NCBI GenBank assembly: GCA_018830525.1
Contig: JAHJSH010000020.1
Location: 24,001-61,808, forward strand
DNA: 37,808 bases
Source of the DNA: Nanobdellota archaeon
Lineage (GTDB): Archaea > Nanobdellota > Nanobdellia > Pacearchaeales > GW2011-AR1
Reading direction: 5' to 3'
Numbering within the stretch: position 1 is the stretch's first letter; each line of letters opens with the position of its first letter. Below the pieces are notes generated by a model. The model did no database searches. It saw only the letters and a program-made list of their open reading frames with translations, and was not told the DNA's origin. Below are positions 8,248 to 16,351 of the stretch, one piece after another. The translations under genes were made by a program, and so were the position numbers.

Positions 8248-8290
8248 TTTAAAAGATTTAGTTTAAAAGATTTAGTCCGGGACTAAATCT
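8248..8290. repeat. Tandem 14-bp repeat merging into a perfect palindrome upstream of scpB
   Basis: The unit TTTAAAAGATTTAG occurs twice back to back (8248-8261, 8262-8275). It runs into a perfect dyad, AGATTTAGTCC and GGACTAAATCT around a central G (8268-8290). The stretch begins 23 bp upstream of the scpB ATG (8225), where the promoter should lie, and TTTAAAA is TATA-like. It could be an operator-plus-promoter or a hairpin at the end of an older transcript. Confidence 0.5.
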
Positions 8291-8357
8291 CCTTTTAGGC
8301 GTCGCACAGTATGTGCTCTTTAGTCACGGTCGCGCTTAACTTGCTGCGTAACTAAAG

Positions 8358-8387
8358 TTACTCATGAATCTCAAATCTCAATAGCCC
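8358..8387 (-). pseudogene. Relic of a second aRF1 3' end (encodes GLLRFEIHE-stop)
   Basis: On the minus strand these 30 bases encode GLLRFEIHE followed by TAA. The true aRF1 gene ends in GLLRFEIHD followed by TAG at 8521-8550. Aligned codon by codon, 21 of 30 bases match. The nine differences are all synonymous (including the stop codon) except the last residue, Asp to Glu. That pattern is expected of a diverged coding copy, not of chance. No further aRF1 sequence is visible upstream of the relic. It most likely remains from a second or replaced aRF1 gene. Confidence 0.6.
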
Positions 8388-8439
8388 TATTCGCAATTTG
8401 CATTTCGTAAGAATATCTTTAATTTTGTTTTGCTCGAAG

Positions 8440-8469
8440 CGAATTGCTCTATTCGTTCCGAGCAATTCG
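8440..8469. repeat. 10-bp inverted repeat in the scpB-aRF1 gap
   Basis: CGAATTGCTC (8440-8449) and GAGCAATTCG (8460-8469) are perfect inverted arms around a 10-nt loop. They lie in the roughly 295-bp gene-free stretch (8226-8520) and about 50 bp beyond the aRF1 stop, so the hairpin could form at the end of the aRF1 transcript. No T-run follows on the minus strand, so a simple intrinsic terminator is not certain. Apart from this hairpin, the upstream palindrome and the aRF1 relic, I see nothing in the gap. Confidence 0.4.
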
Positions 8470-8520
8470 TAGATTTATTATTTAATCAAATAGCTCGAAA
8501 CTCACCCATGCCGGCATAGA

Positions 8521-11136
8521 CTAATCGTGAATCTCAAACCTAAGCAATCCACCCATTCCACCTAAATTATCGAATTGGACTCCCTCGGCGGTTTCATTTG
8601 TAACAATATGGATTTCAGTTGAAGATGCTTTTGCTAGTTTTTCTAACATTATTACTTTTTCTCGAGGGAGTGATTTGGAAAGGATTAGTTTATCTACAGC
8701 CCCCCGATTTAATCGATCTTCGACTTCAGCTTCCCCGTATGCGACTTTGTTCGGTTCTTTTGCTAGTCTCTCAAAAAATAAATCTAAGATTAATCTTTGT
8801 TTTGTTATTTCCTGTTCCGCTAAGACGTCCTCACAATTTTCAACTAATTCTTGGAGACCGTGCATTCCAGTTCCTCCGATATCTTTTATTGCGATTACTT
8901 TTTCTTTTAGTTTTGTAACAAGTTGTCCTTGTGCCAGAAATTCATCTTTTGTTGGAATTGGACCTCCAACAAGAATTCCTTTTAGTTTTTTATTATCCCA
9001 AAAATGTGTCTTCATATGTTCTGCTACTCTCTTGAAGAATTCTTTTGCTGCACTTTCCCGAATACGCGCGAATCTTTGTGCGGAATTATGGACAATTAAA
9101 CCATTTGCAATAAAATTTTTATCTCCTATGGAAATGTCAATCATGTTTATCTTCTTCTTGGTCTTCTCAATTTTATTAATTTGAATAGGTAAAACTGGGC
9201 AGTTATAAAATTTTTCTAATTCCTTAAATAACTTTTTATCTGGGATATTATTTAGGATTGATTTTTTGAATATTTCCTTACTTATCATTCTTTTATCCTG
9301 GAAAAAGCCACTAACTTTTGGAAATAGTTTTTTTACATTATAACCATAATCTTCTATAATATTTCTAACTTTTGAACCTGAAATCATTAACTGCCTTACG
9401 TTTGATTTGTCTGTTTTTCTATTTATGATATCATTTAACTTGTCTATTTTTACCAGGGAAGAAAATCCTATATTTTTCTTAAATAGTTCCATTGACTTTT
9501 TTTCAGTTATATCAATAGTAAATCTTGGATTGTTACTATATGGATTTTTTCTATTATCATACTCTTGTAATGAAGCTATGATTCCGAATCTTAAAAACAT
9601 TATTTGAATTTGCTGAGCGAAGATTTTATTATTTATTCCCAATCCGATTCCTCTGCTAAGATTAACGTAGCCTTCTGCATCAAAAAATCCCTTAAGAAAA
9701 AAAGCTATTATATCGTTGCTGGATCTTAATATCTTATCTGGAACTGTTGAATCTATCGCCTTTTTCAATTCTGGAAATTCTTCATTTATTAGGCGTACTA
9801 ATGGCCTACTTGTAAATCTTAATTGATGATAATTTTTATCTTCTCTGAATTTATAACTAGATTTGTAATTATAATATCTATCAAACTTCTCTTTATATGT
9901 TAAGGCTACTTGCTCATCTTGTTCGAAAAATGTAATTCTTCCTTTTTCTAAACTACTGTCTCCCGCAAAATATCCTATAAATTGGGCTAAGCTTTTATCG
10001 ATAGTTTTTGGTAAGGATATTTCTTTAGTCTTATATGGTTTGCAGAAATCTTTTAAAAATATTTTAAAATTAATATTTAATAGGTTGCATAAATTTTTTA
10101 GAATATTTTTATTAATATTTCTCTTACCTAGTTCTATTAAGGAGATTGCTGTTTGAGTTATGCCCAATTTTTTAGCTATTTGTTTTTGGTGTAACTTTCT
10201 ATTTAGCCTATTTTTTTTAAGTAATTTTATTCCACCCCTACTAATTGTAAAAGAATTGTAATATTTATTTATATCAAGGATTATTTGTATTGGATTAGTT
10301 TTTATTTTTTCTGGAAATACTAACTTATCGGTTATCTTAATTTCTTGTGCCGTTTTTTCTATAATGCCTTTATTTGTAGAAACAAAAAAGAGGTGGTCTT
10401 TGCTTGATTCAATTTCAATACGGGGATTTTTTGTAATTATTTTGTAAACTAAGTCTTTTTTTGCATCCCATTGATCTGTTACTTTTGAATCGTTAAGTGA
10501 TAAATCGTTTAATGAAATACTTTTAACAATATTACCTTTTTTACAATCTATGATTTTTAGTATTGAGCCCGAAGCTAACTGGACTAGGGAATCACTTTTG
10601 AGACATTGTCCTCCAGCCCGTGTTTTCCCAGGAATTCCTGAAGTCATGTTTTCTAATAATTTAATATGTTTTCCATCTAAAAGTCCAATTGATGCTTCAT
10701 TCCTTTCAATAATCAAGAGACCATAAACTTCATCAGTTTCTAGCATTTCTTTGAGAGGTTCTAAAACAAATGTTTGGTCACAACGGTAAATTTTAACCTT
10801 TAATTTTTTTGGAGGTTCAATTGCCCAAACTTCTAAACTTTCTTTTCCACCAGCCATAGTTACATTCCCGGAAAATACAGCAAGTCCATTTGGAGGAGTT
10901 CTTTCAATTTCTTTCAATTTTCTAATCGCCCGTTCTAAGGCATTAATAACATTTTTCCTTGTCCCGGTAGATTTGATATTTGTCGCCGTTCCTTTTTCAT
11001 CTTCTAATTGTTTTGTTGTTTGAGTTAGCGTAGCTCCTGACGGGATTAATACCGTGATTAACTCGGTGTGTTTCCCCCGGTATCTTTCAAGCTCTTCAAC
11101 GAGCGATTCAAGTTCATATTTTTGTGCTTCATTCAT
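8521..11136 (-). CDS. prf1: Archaeal peptide chain release factor 1 (aRF1) precursor with an intein after the GGQ motif
   Basis: This 871-residue precursor is the class-1 release factor that reads all stop codons and triggers peptide release. The N-extein (1-177) has the stop-codon-reading TNIKS loop (residues 52-56) and YRCDQTF (117-123), and ends in GKTRAGGQ, the catalytic GGQ loop. Residues 178-684 are an intein. The C-extein (685-871) resumes with SAQRFARIRE. Joined exteins give 364 residues, about 50 fewer than usual for aRF1. The third domain lacks the cysteine-bearing minidomain seen in many homologues but keeps the final GGMGGLLRFEIHD. A TATA-like TAAATAAA lies about 25 nt before the ATG, so the mRNA is probably leaderless. 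Without splicing the factor should be inactive, because GGQ is split from its conserved context. Confidence 0.97.
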   Translation of the reverse strand: MNEAQKYELESLVEELERYRGKHTELITVLIPSGATLTQTTKQLEDEKGTATNIKSTGTRKNVINALERAIRKLKEIERTPPNGLAVFSGNVTMAGGKESLEVWAIEPPKKLKVKIYRCDQTFVLEPLKEMLETDEVYGLLIIERNEASIGLLDGKHIKLLENMTSGIPGKTRAGGQCLKSDSLVQLASGSILKIIDCKKGNIVKSISLNDLSLNDSKVTDQWDAKKDLVYKIITKNPRIEIESSKDHLFFVSTNKGIIEKTAQEIKITDKLVFPEKIKTNPIQIILDINKYYNSFTISRGGIKLLKKNRLNRKLHQKQIAKKLGITQTAISLIELGKRNINKNILKNLCNLLNINFKIFLKDFCKPYKTKEISLPKTIDKSLAQFIGYFAGDSSLEKGRITFFEQDEQVALTYKEKFDRYYNYKSSYKFREDKNYHQLRFTSRPLVRLINEEFPELKKAIDSTVPDKILRSSNDIIAFFLKGFFDAEGYVNLSRGIGLGINNKIFAQQIQIMFLRFGIIASLQEYDNRKNPYSNNPRFTIDITEKKSMELFKKNIGFSSLVKIDKLNDIINRKTDKSNVRQLMISGSKVRNIIEDYGYNVKKLFPKVSGFFQDKRMISKEIFKKSILNNIPDKKLFKELEKFYNCPVLPIQINKIEKTKKKINMIDISIGDKNFIANGLIVHNSAQRFARIRESAAKEFFKRVAEHMKTHFWDNKKLKGILVGGPIPTKDEFLAQGQLVTKLKEKVIAIKDIGGTGMHGLQELVENCEDVLAEQEITKQRLILDLFFERLAKEPNKVAYGEAEVEDRLNRGAVDKLILSKSLPREKVIMLEKLAKASSTEIHIVTNETAEGVQFDNLGGMGGLLRFEIHD
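9085..10605 (-). mobile_element. Intein with LAGLIDADG homing endonuclease and HTH in aRF1
   Basis: This 507-residue intein sits between Gln177 of GGQ and Ser685 of the precursor. Splicing residues are all present: Cys1 in block A (CLKSDSLVQL), His71 in block B (SSKDHLFFV), block F (NMIDISIGDKNFIANG) and the end GLIVHN (His506, Asn507), with Ser as the +1 residue. Between the splicing halves lie an XRE-like helix-turn-helix (about intein residues 136-185, QKQIAKKLGITQTAISLIEL) and two LAGLIDADG helices, LAQFIGYFAGD (206-216) and FLKGFFDAEG (303-312), each with its catalytic Asp. The DNA looks more AT-rich than the flanking exteins. I expect both self-splicing and endonuclease activity, but neither can be proven from sequence. 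Confidence 0.95.
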
Positions 11137-11176
11137 ATTATATTAATTAGAAAGGGGTTTATTTAGTTTTGCGAGG

Positions 11177-13555
11177 TCAAATATTATGACAGGCTTTTAG
11201 GTCTTTCTCGAATGCAGATAATTCTTTTGGAATCTTTATTCCTTTAATTGGATTTCTAAGGGAGATTCCTTTTTCTTTTTTGGTCTTCCAAACTTTACTA
11301 TTGAATTCAACTAGGAATTCTATTAGACTTAAATCTGATTTTCCTGTTTTTGATTCTGGCCACTCGGCACTTAATAAATCGATTCCTTTTTCTTTTGCAA
11401 GGACTGAAGTTATCTGGGGGATTATTGGGTACAGAAGAGTTATGAGTCTTTCTAATAAAAAGTGCAGTGTGTATCTTGCCGAGGCGGATTCTTCTTTTGT
11501 GAAATTCTTTTCTTCATTGTAGGCTCGATTTTTTACTAGTTCTATATAGTTCGATGCAAAAACATCCCATAGAAATTTTCTTAATTCTTGAGTGGGATGG
11601 TTGAAGTCGTAGATGCTGTAGGCTTTGTCGGATTCTTGTGTTAAGATTTCTATATAATCGAGAAAGAGCTGGTCTAGATTTGTAACTGCTGGTTTCTTTT
11701 TCGGTTTCTCAAACATCATTACAAATTTTGAAACATTCAATAATTTATTTAGCGATTTTCTTTCGGCCTTTATCTTTTCTTTGGAGCAAATAAAGTCTCC
11801 CTTAGATAAATCTCCCTCGGTTGCGGCCCAGAGTCTCAATGCCTCTGCTCCGTCTTCTTTTAAGATTTCTTGTGGGTCAATTATGTTTCCCAGAGATTTT
11901 GACATCTTTCGCCCATTTCCATCTAAGATGTGTTGGTGAATCCAAGTATCTCTAAAGCATGCTTTTCCAGTTTCTAAAAATCCTCGGAGAATCGTGTAGT
12001 ATAGCCAAGTTCTTACTATTTCTTTTCCTTGAGGCCTCAATGTTGCAGGATATGCTTTTTTGAAAAATGTATTATCTGATTTGTACTTTAGCATGTTAAG
12101 TTCAGAGATTGAAGAATCGAACCAAGTGTCAAGAACTCTTTCTTCGCCTTTCCATTTGTTTTTGGGATAATCTGCAACGGTTCCAATAATCTTTTTTGAT
12201 TTTGTATCAATTACCTCGGAATTTTTTGGAGGGGCCTGTCTCCAGGGTTCGGTGTAAGTTCCTAATGGGGCTAATGCAATTAGACTTTCAGAATACCATA
12301 AAGGCACAGGGGTAGCGTAATATCTTCTTCGGGAAATTGGCCAATCGATTGAAACAGATTCAATCCAGGAGTCTAATATTTTCTTGGAATTCTTCGGATA
12401 AAAGTTTATGTCCTTAATAATTCTCTTCATGTCTTTTTTGAAATCTAATTGTTTTAGATAAAATTCTGGCATCTCTATAAATTCAATTTCCGCCTTCGAC
12501 CTTTCAGAGATGGGTGTTCGATGGGTAATTTGTTCTTGTTTTACAAGCAATCCTTTTTCTTTTAGTAATTCAATAATTTTTTCTCTTGCTTCTTTAACTT
12601 TTAGTCTTTCCAGCACCCCGGCTTTTTCGTTCATCTTTCCATCTTGCCCGATTGCAATTTTTGGGATTAACTTCATTTCTCTGAAAAATTGGATATCGGA
12701 TAAGTCTCCAACTGAACACATCATAACTAATCCTGTCCCTTTGTCGATTTGTGCGAGAGAGTGTGCCTTTATTGGAATCTCTTCTTCGAATATCGGAGAA
12801 ATCACGGTTTTTCCTTCAAGATGCTTATATCGTTTATCTTTAGGATTATAAATAACCATCCCACAGGTCGCAATAAGTTCAGGTCTTGTTGTTCCGATTA
12901 TAACCTCTTCTCCAGTTTCCTTGACTTTCCATTTTATATCATTGAAGGTGGAATTTATTTCTTCATAATCTATTTCGGAGTCGGCAATTGTCGTTCGGAG
13001 TTTCGGGTCCCAGTTATTGATTCGTGAGTCTTCATAGATTAATCCTTTTTTGTAAAGTTCGATGAAGGTTGTTTGCGTTAATGTTCGGTATTCTGGCGAG
13101 TCGGTATTATATATTGCTCCGATTTCTTTTCCTTCTTTGTAGGAAGAAAATGAGATTCCAAGTTTCGCAAATGAATCGATTGATTCGGCAGAAGACTCGC
13201 TTAAGAGTTTTTCGCAATATTCTACGAATTTTTCTCGACCGACTTTGAATGGAGAAACTTTGTATTTCTTTTCTGCGGCCATCTCAATTGGGAGTCCATT
13301 TCTGTCAAGTCCTAATGGAAACAAAACTTCCTCACCTTTCATTCTCCTATATCTCGCAAAGAAATCCATGAAGCAATAGGTTACTGCGTGGCCCATGTGG
13401 ATTGGGAAATTGATGTATGGGGGTGGAGTATCAATTGAATAGATTTTCTTTTTTGTTTTTGGATTGAATTTGAAAAGTTCTGACTTCTGCCAGTTCTTGG
13501 TAATTTCAGATTCTATTTCAACATTCCAGTTCTTTATTTCTGATAATTTAGGCAT
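11177..13555 (-). CDS. valS: Valyl-tRNA synthetase
   Basis: This 792-residue class I aminoacyl-tRNA synthetase charges tRNA-Val. The HIGH motif appears as PIHMGHA near residue 54, in the context DTPPPYINFPIHMGHAVTY. KMSKS is intact (GRKMSKSLGNIIDP, near residue 550). The CP1 editing domain carries GTTRPELIATCGMVIYNPKD, and NNWDPKLRTTIADSEIDYEE is the ValRS version of the segment before it, separating it from IleRS and LeuRS. An anticodon-binding domain follows, but the long C-terminal coiled coil of bacterial ValRS is absent. The stop is TGA at 11179-11177, with an in-frame TAA six codons on. It lies upstream of aRF1 on the same strand with a 40-bp gap. Confidence 0.96.
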   Translation of the reverse strand: MPKLSEIKNWNVEIESEITKNWQKSELFKFNPKTKKKIYSIDTPPPYINFPIHMGHAVTYCFMDFFARYRRMKGEEVLFPLGLDRNGLPIEMAAEKKYKVSPFKVGREKFVEYCEKLLSESSAESIDSFAKLGISFSSYKEGKEIGAIYNTDSPEYRTLTQTTFIELYKKGLIYEDSRINNWDPKLRTTIADSEIDYEEINSTFNDIKWKVKETGEEVIIGTTRPELIATCGMVIYNPKDKRYKHLEGKTVISPIFEEEIPIKAHSLAQIDKGTGLVMMCSVGDLSDIQFFREMKLIPKIAIGQDGKMNEKAGVLERLKVKEAREKIIELLKEKGLLVKQEQITHRTPISERSKAEIEFIEMPEFYLKQLDFKKDMKRIIKDINFYPKNSKKILDSWIESVSIDWPISRRRYYATPVPLWYSESLIALAPLGTYTEPWRQAPPKNSEVIDTKSKKIIGTVADYPKNKWKGEERVLDTWFDSSISELNMLKYKSDNTFFKKAYPATLRPQGKEIVRTWLYYTILRGFLETGKACFRDTWIHQHILDGNGRKMSKSLGNIIDPQEILKEDGAEALRLWAATEGDLSKGDFICSKEKIKAERKSLNKLLNVSKFVMMFEKPKKKPAVTNLDQLFLDYIEILTQESDKAYSIYDFNHPTQELRKFLWDVFASNYIELVKNRAYNEEKNFTKEESASARYTLHFLLERLITLLYPIIPQITSVLAKEKGIDLLSAEWPESKTGKSDLSLIEFLVEFNSKVWKTKKEKGISLRNPIKGIKIPKELSAFEKDLKACHNI

Positions 13556-13603
13556 ACCTAATGGAACGGGAAGTTATTTAAAAAAGTGTTGATTGGGTAT
13601 TTT

Positions 13604-14197
13604 ATGGTAAAGAAGCTTAGGATTTTGGCAGCAGGGGATTTACACGGAGATATAGGGATTGCAGAAAAATTGTCGGATAAAGCCAAGAAAGGTAAGGTTG
13701 ATTTAGTGGTTTTGGCAGGAGACATCCACGGATATTGGGGTAATGATGGAGACATCTTGGGGCCATTTAGAAGGGCTAAACAAAAAGTCATTTTTGTTCC
13801 GGGAAATTTAGATTCTGCAGAGGATCATTTGATGTTGAAGAAAGATGCGAAGAGTATTCATAATTATTATGTAACTTATGGTGGTGTAGGTATTGCAGGA
13901 ATTGGAAGTGCAGATTGGAAGATGGAGTTGGATGAAGAAGACTTAAATGAGATTAAAAAAAATTTCGAGAGAATGAAACCTAAGAAAAGAATTTTAGTTT
14001 CACATTTACATGCGGAAGGAACCGGGGCAGAATTTTCGGGGATTGCGGGTGATAAAATCTTGAGAAAGGCAGTTAAAGATTTCAAACCAGATTTGTTAAT
14101 TTCTGCACATATTCATGAAGCTGAAGGAATTGAGGACCGAATTGGAAAGACGAAAGTAATCCAGGTTGGTCGAAAGGGTAAGATTATTGAGATTTAA
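13604..14197 (+). CDS. Calcineurin-like metallophosphoesterase
   Basis: This 197-residue protein has the five metal-binding blocks of the superfamily: AAGDLHGD, VLAGDIHG, VPGNLDS (the usual GNHD with Leu in place of His), VSHLHAEGTG and SAHIHEAEG. Such enzymes hydrolyse phosphomono- or diesters in the cytosol; the substrate is not evident. An upstream GTG at 13586 is in frame, but the ATG at 13604 is preferred because the TATA-like TTATTTAAAA at 13574-13583 lies about 25 nt before it, giving a leaderless message. The gene is divergent from valS and overlaps the convergent dCTP deaminase gene by 14 bp. Confidence 0.9.
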   Translation: MVKKLRILAAGDLHGDIGIAEKLSDKAKKGKVDLVVLAGDIHGYWGNDGDILGPFRRAKQKVIFVPGNLDSAEDHLMLKKDAKSIHNYYVTYGGVGIAGIGSADWKMELDEEDLNEIKKNFERMKPKKRILVSHLHAEGTGAEFSGIAGDKILRKAVKDFKPDLLISAHIHEAEGIEDRIGKTKVIQVGRKGKIIEI

Positions 14198-14708
14198 AGT
14201 CCTTCCAGATTTGGCTTGTTTGAGGACCTACAGAATCTTTATATTTTCCATTATAGAGATTTATTTTTCCAAGGGTTTTCCAAAATAACATTTGACCTAT
14301 TTTCATCCCAGGATAAATTTTTAGTTTGTGAATCGAATGAAGTTCTAGAGTCCATTGTCTCTTGAAACCTATGTCGCCGAGCCCAGAATTAAGATAAATG
14401 TAAAGCCCCAGTCTGCCAATTGAACTTCTTGCCTGCATTGTTGGAACAAAATAGTCTGAGCCCATTTCTTCGAGAGTATGACCTAGATAAAGCTGATTCG
14501 GTTTGAGAATATAACCGGTTTTAGGAATTTTTATTTCTTTGAAGTCGTTTATTTTTGCAGGATCAAGAATTTTTTTTGAATAAATCTTTAGGATATCTCC
14601 AAGCCGAAAATTGTAACTATTAGGATTTAAGTTCTCTTTAATAAATGGTTTGATATGAATTCTATTTCTTTTTACTTGCCTCAAAATTTCATTCCCTGTC
14701 AATATCAT
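14184..14708 (-). CDS. dcd: dCTP deaminase family protein
   Basis: This 174-residue protein belongs to the dCTP deaminase/dUTPase family, which turns dCTP into dUTP or dUMP. Family blocks are all visible: LNPNSYNFRLGD; FVPTMQARSSIGRLGLYI; GDIGFKRQWTLELHS, where the Glu corresponds to the catalytic residue; GMKIGQMLFWKTLG; and a C-terminal substrate-closing segment KYKDSVGPQTSQIWKDF. It is the last gene of a five- to six-gene overlapping operon (20-bp overlap with the radical SAM gene), so its partner enzymes probably act on nucleotides too. Whether it makes dUTP or, like the bifunctional enzymes, dUMP cannot be told by eye. Confidence 0.9.
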   Translation of the reverse strand: MILTGNEILRQVKRNRIHIKPFIKENLNPNSYNFRLGDILKIYSKKILDPAKINDFKEIKIPKTGYILKPNQLYLGHTLEEMGSDYFVPTMQARSSIGRLGLYIYLNSGLGDIGFKRQWTLELHSIHKLKIYPGMKIGQMLFWKTLGKINLYNGKYKDSVGPQTSQIWKDFKSQ

Positions 14709-15411
14709 CGCAATACCACTCCAGCTTTATTTTTCCATCAGGATGCAGAATTGGGTTTTTATTTTCACAGGAACATGACCTAAATTCAAATTCAACTTCT
14801 AAACCTTTAAGGAAAAAAACAGGGTTTTCATTATTTAATTCAAAATCTTGGAGGTCTAATTTATGAAAAAACTCTTCTGTGGAAATATATTCTTCTTCGG
14901 GCAAACCGTCGAAAAGTTGTCTTACTACGACTTTTTTCGCACCTAGATTTTTTGCCCAGTTCAAGTATTCCTCAAAATCTTTGACATTGGATATTCCGGA
15001 TTTATGTAATAGGAGAGAGAACTTAAGCGAATATGGAATCTTTTTGATATTTTCTGCAAGGCAGTCCACCCCCATGATTTCTTTATTTGATTCGTCAGAA
15101 TAGTGCGCTCGAGAAATGCAAACAAAGTTTAAGTTTAGGTTAGGGTCTAGTAAATCTAATTTTGAAGCATTGGTATAAATCTGAGTTTTAGCAACTTTTG
15201 AACATTCTGCTATAATCTCATTTATTTTAGGATGAAGAAATGGTTCTCCTCCCCCAGTTATTTCAATCTCGTTAGGGTTTACTATCTTCAGTTTATCTTT
15301 TAAGTCAGATATTTCCAGAAATTCCTTGCCACATGTTTTTCGTGATTTGGTGATGCAATATTTACAAGAGGCATTGCAGCAAGTTGCTACGGGGATGACA
15401 TATAACTTCAT
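14689..15411 (-). CDS. Radical SAM enzyme of unknown reaction
   Basis: This 240-residue protein has the iron-sulfur motif CNASCKYC (CX3CX2C, Cys12, 16 and 19) and the SAM-binding segment EIEITGGGEPFLHP, followed by the TIM-barrel strands KTQIYTNASK and LNFVCISRAHYSD. The C-terminus adds SCSCENKNPILHPDGKIKLEW with further cysteines that might hold a second cluster, as in MoaA-like enzymes. It is short, close to a bare core. Its ATG overlaps the stop of the kinase-like gene (ATGA) and its 3' end overlaps dcd by 20 bp, tying it to nucleotide enzymes. I could not match it to viperin, QueE or MoaA with confidence. Confidence 0.85.
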   Translation of the reverse strand: MKLYVIPVATCCNASCKYCITKSRKTCGKEFLEISDLKDKLKIVNPNEIEITGGGEPFLHPKINEIIAECSKVAKTQIYTNASKLDLLDPNLNLNFVCISRAHYSDESNKEIMGVDCLAENIKKIPYSLKFSLLLHKSGISNVKDFEEYLNWAKNLGAKKVVVRQLFDGLPEEEYISTEEFFHKLDLQDFELNNENPVFFLKGLEVEFEFRSCSCENKNPILHPDGKIKLEWYCDDIDRE

Positions 15412-15893
15412 TTAACCATCTCCTTGACTTTTTTAATCAACTTGTCTAATTCTTCGTAACTTTTGGATAGATAAATTAAGTAATGGTGATTAGACAATTC
15501 TTCGATAAATAGTTCTCTTGATTTTTCTAATTCAGAATACTTTATTTGTTGAGAGAAATTCCTTGAAGAATGCCTATCTTGGAGAGTCTCTATATTTGGA
15601 CAAGCAAAGATTATCAGACCGTTTATCTCAAGAATCTTATCTAAAACTTCTTTTTCATTTTTCTGAAAGGAAGTCCCATTTCTCCACAATTTTGAGTAAA
15701 CTTCCTCAGAGATATGGCTTCTATCGAAAATTATTTTATCTGCGAAAGCATATTCCTTAAAATATCTTGTAAACTGGTCGCATTCAATATGGTGTAAGGA
15801 TTTTGAATCCCACCTAAGTGAATTTTTTAATTGATTCACCAAAGTACTTTTTCCTGAACAATCAGGCCCCTCTATAATTATTCTTGTGAGCAT
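15408..15893 (-). CDS. P-loop (deoxy)nucleotide kinase-like protein
   Basis: This 161-residue protein starts with a Walker A motif, IIIEGPDCSGKSTLVNQL, of the thymidylate/deoxynucleoside kinase kind. The middle segment KIIFDRSHISEEVYSKLWR resembles the substrate-site DRS motif of deoxynucleoside kinases, and FACPNIETLQDR fits the following strand and arginine. A short helical lid follows. It would phosphorylate a nucleoside or nucleotide, possibly one changed by its neighbours. It overlaps the CYTH gene by 16 bp and the radical SAM gene by 4 bp. Specificity is unknown. Confidence 0.82.
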   Translation of the reverse strand: MLTRIIIEGPDCSGKSTLVNQLKNSLRWDSKSLHHIECDQFTRYFKEYAFADKIIFDRSHISEEVYSKLWRNGTSFQKNEKEVLDKILEINGLIIFACPNIETLQDRHSSRNFSQQIKYSELEKSRELFIEELSNHHYLIYLSKSYEELDKLIKKVKEMVK

Positions 15894-16351
15894 ATTATCT
15901 TAAGATAGGATTTAGTTTCGAGTTCGTGGTTATCTAGCTTTAATTCTCTTAGAGTTTGTTTTATCTTTTCTGGAGGCCCTTCAACTTCAATATAATAATC
16001 ATCCCCCCCTAGAATATCTAAGGAGATAAGACATTCATTTTGAGAAGTATTTGCTCGACGTTTTCGGTAAGAAATAGTCTCCACTAAGCCTAAATTTTTG
16101 AAGAATTCTTTTAGTGTTGTAAGGCTAGATTTTGTTTCAAATTCTATTTCAGTTCTTGAGTTAAATTCTCCTTTTGCGGATTTCTTTAAAGTTATAATTT
16201 TTTTCTCATTCTCTTTTCGAATTCTTACAAATCCTTTTGGGAGTTCATATAAAATATTTTCTTGAACAAAGAAATATGGTCTTTTGAATTTATTAACAAA
16301 GTTTTCAAACTCGTCTTTTGTGATTTTTATCTTTGCTTCGGTTTCAATCAT
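15878..16351 (-). CDS. CYTH domain triphosphate-tunnel metalloenzyme
   Basis: This 157-residue protein is a bare CYTH domain. It opens with the signature E-x-E-x-K (MIETEAKIKI), then has paired charged strands lining the tunnel: GFVRIRKENEKKIITLKK, SRTEIEFET, SYRKRRA, LISLDILGGDDYYIEVEGP. Enzymes of this family hydrolyse or cyclise triphosphates (ATP, thiamine triphosphate, inorganic triphosphate). The gene overlaps the upstream AAA_28-like gene by 8 bp. The two domains are fused in the animal protein Ttd14, from which I infer that they work together here. The substrate is unknown. Confidence 0.9.
   Translation of the reverse strand: MIETEAKIKITKDEFENFVNKFKRPYFFVQENILYELPKGFVRIRKENEKKIITLKKSAKGEFNSRTEIEFETKSSLTTLKEFFKNLGLVETISYRKRRANTSQNECLISLDILGGDDYYIEVEGPPEKIKQTLRELKLDNHELETKSYLKIICSQE

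Noticed and set aside
14689-15411. Radical SAM protein as a viperin
   Set aside because: The CX3CX2C motif and the kinase neighbour are suggestive, but the segments I recall as typical of viperin are not visible and the protein is shorter, so the label is not supported.
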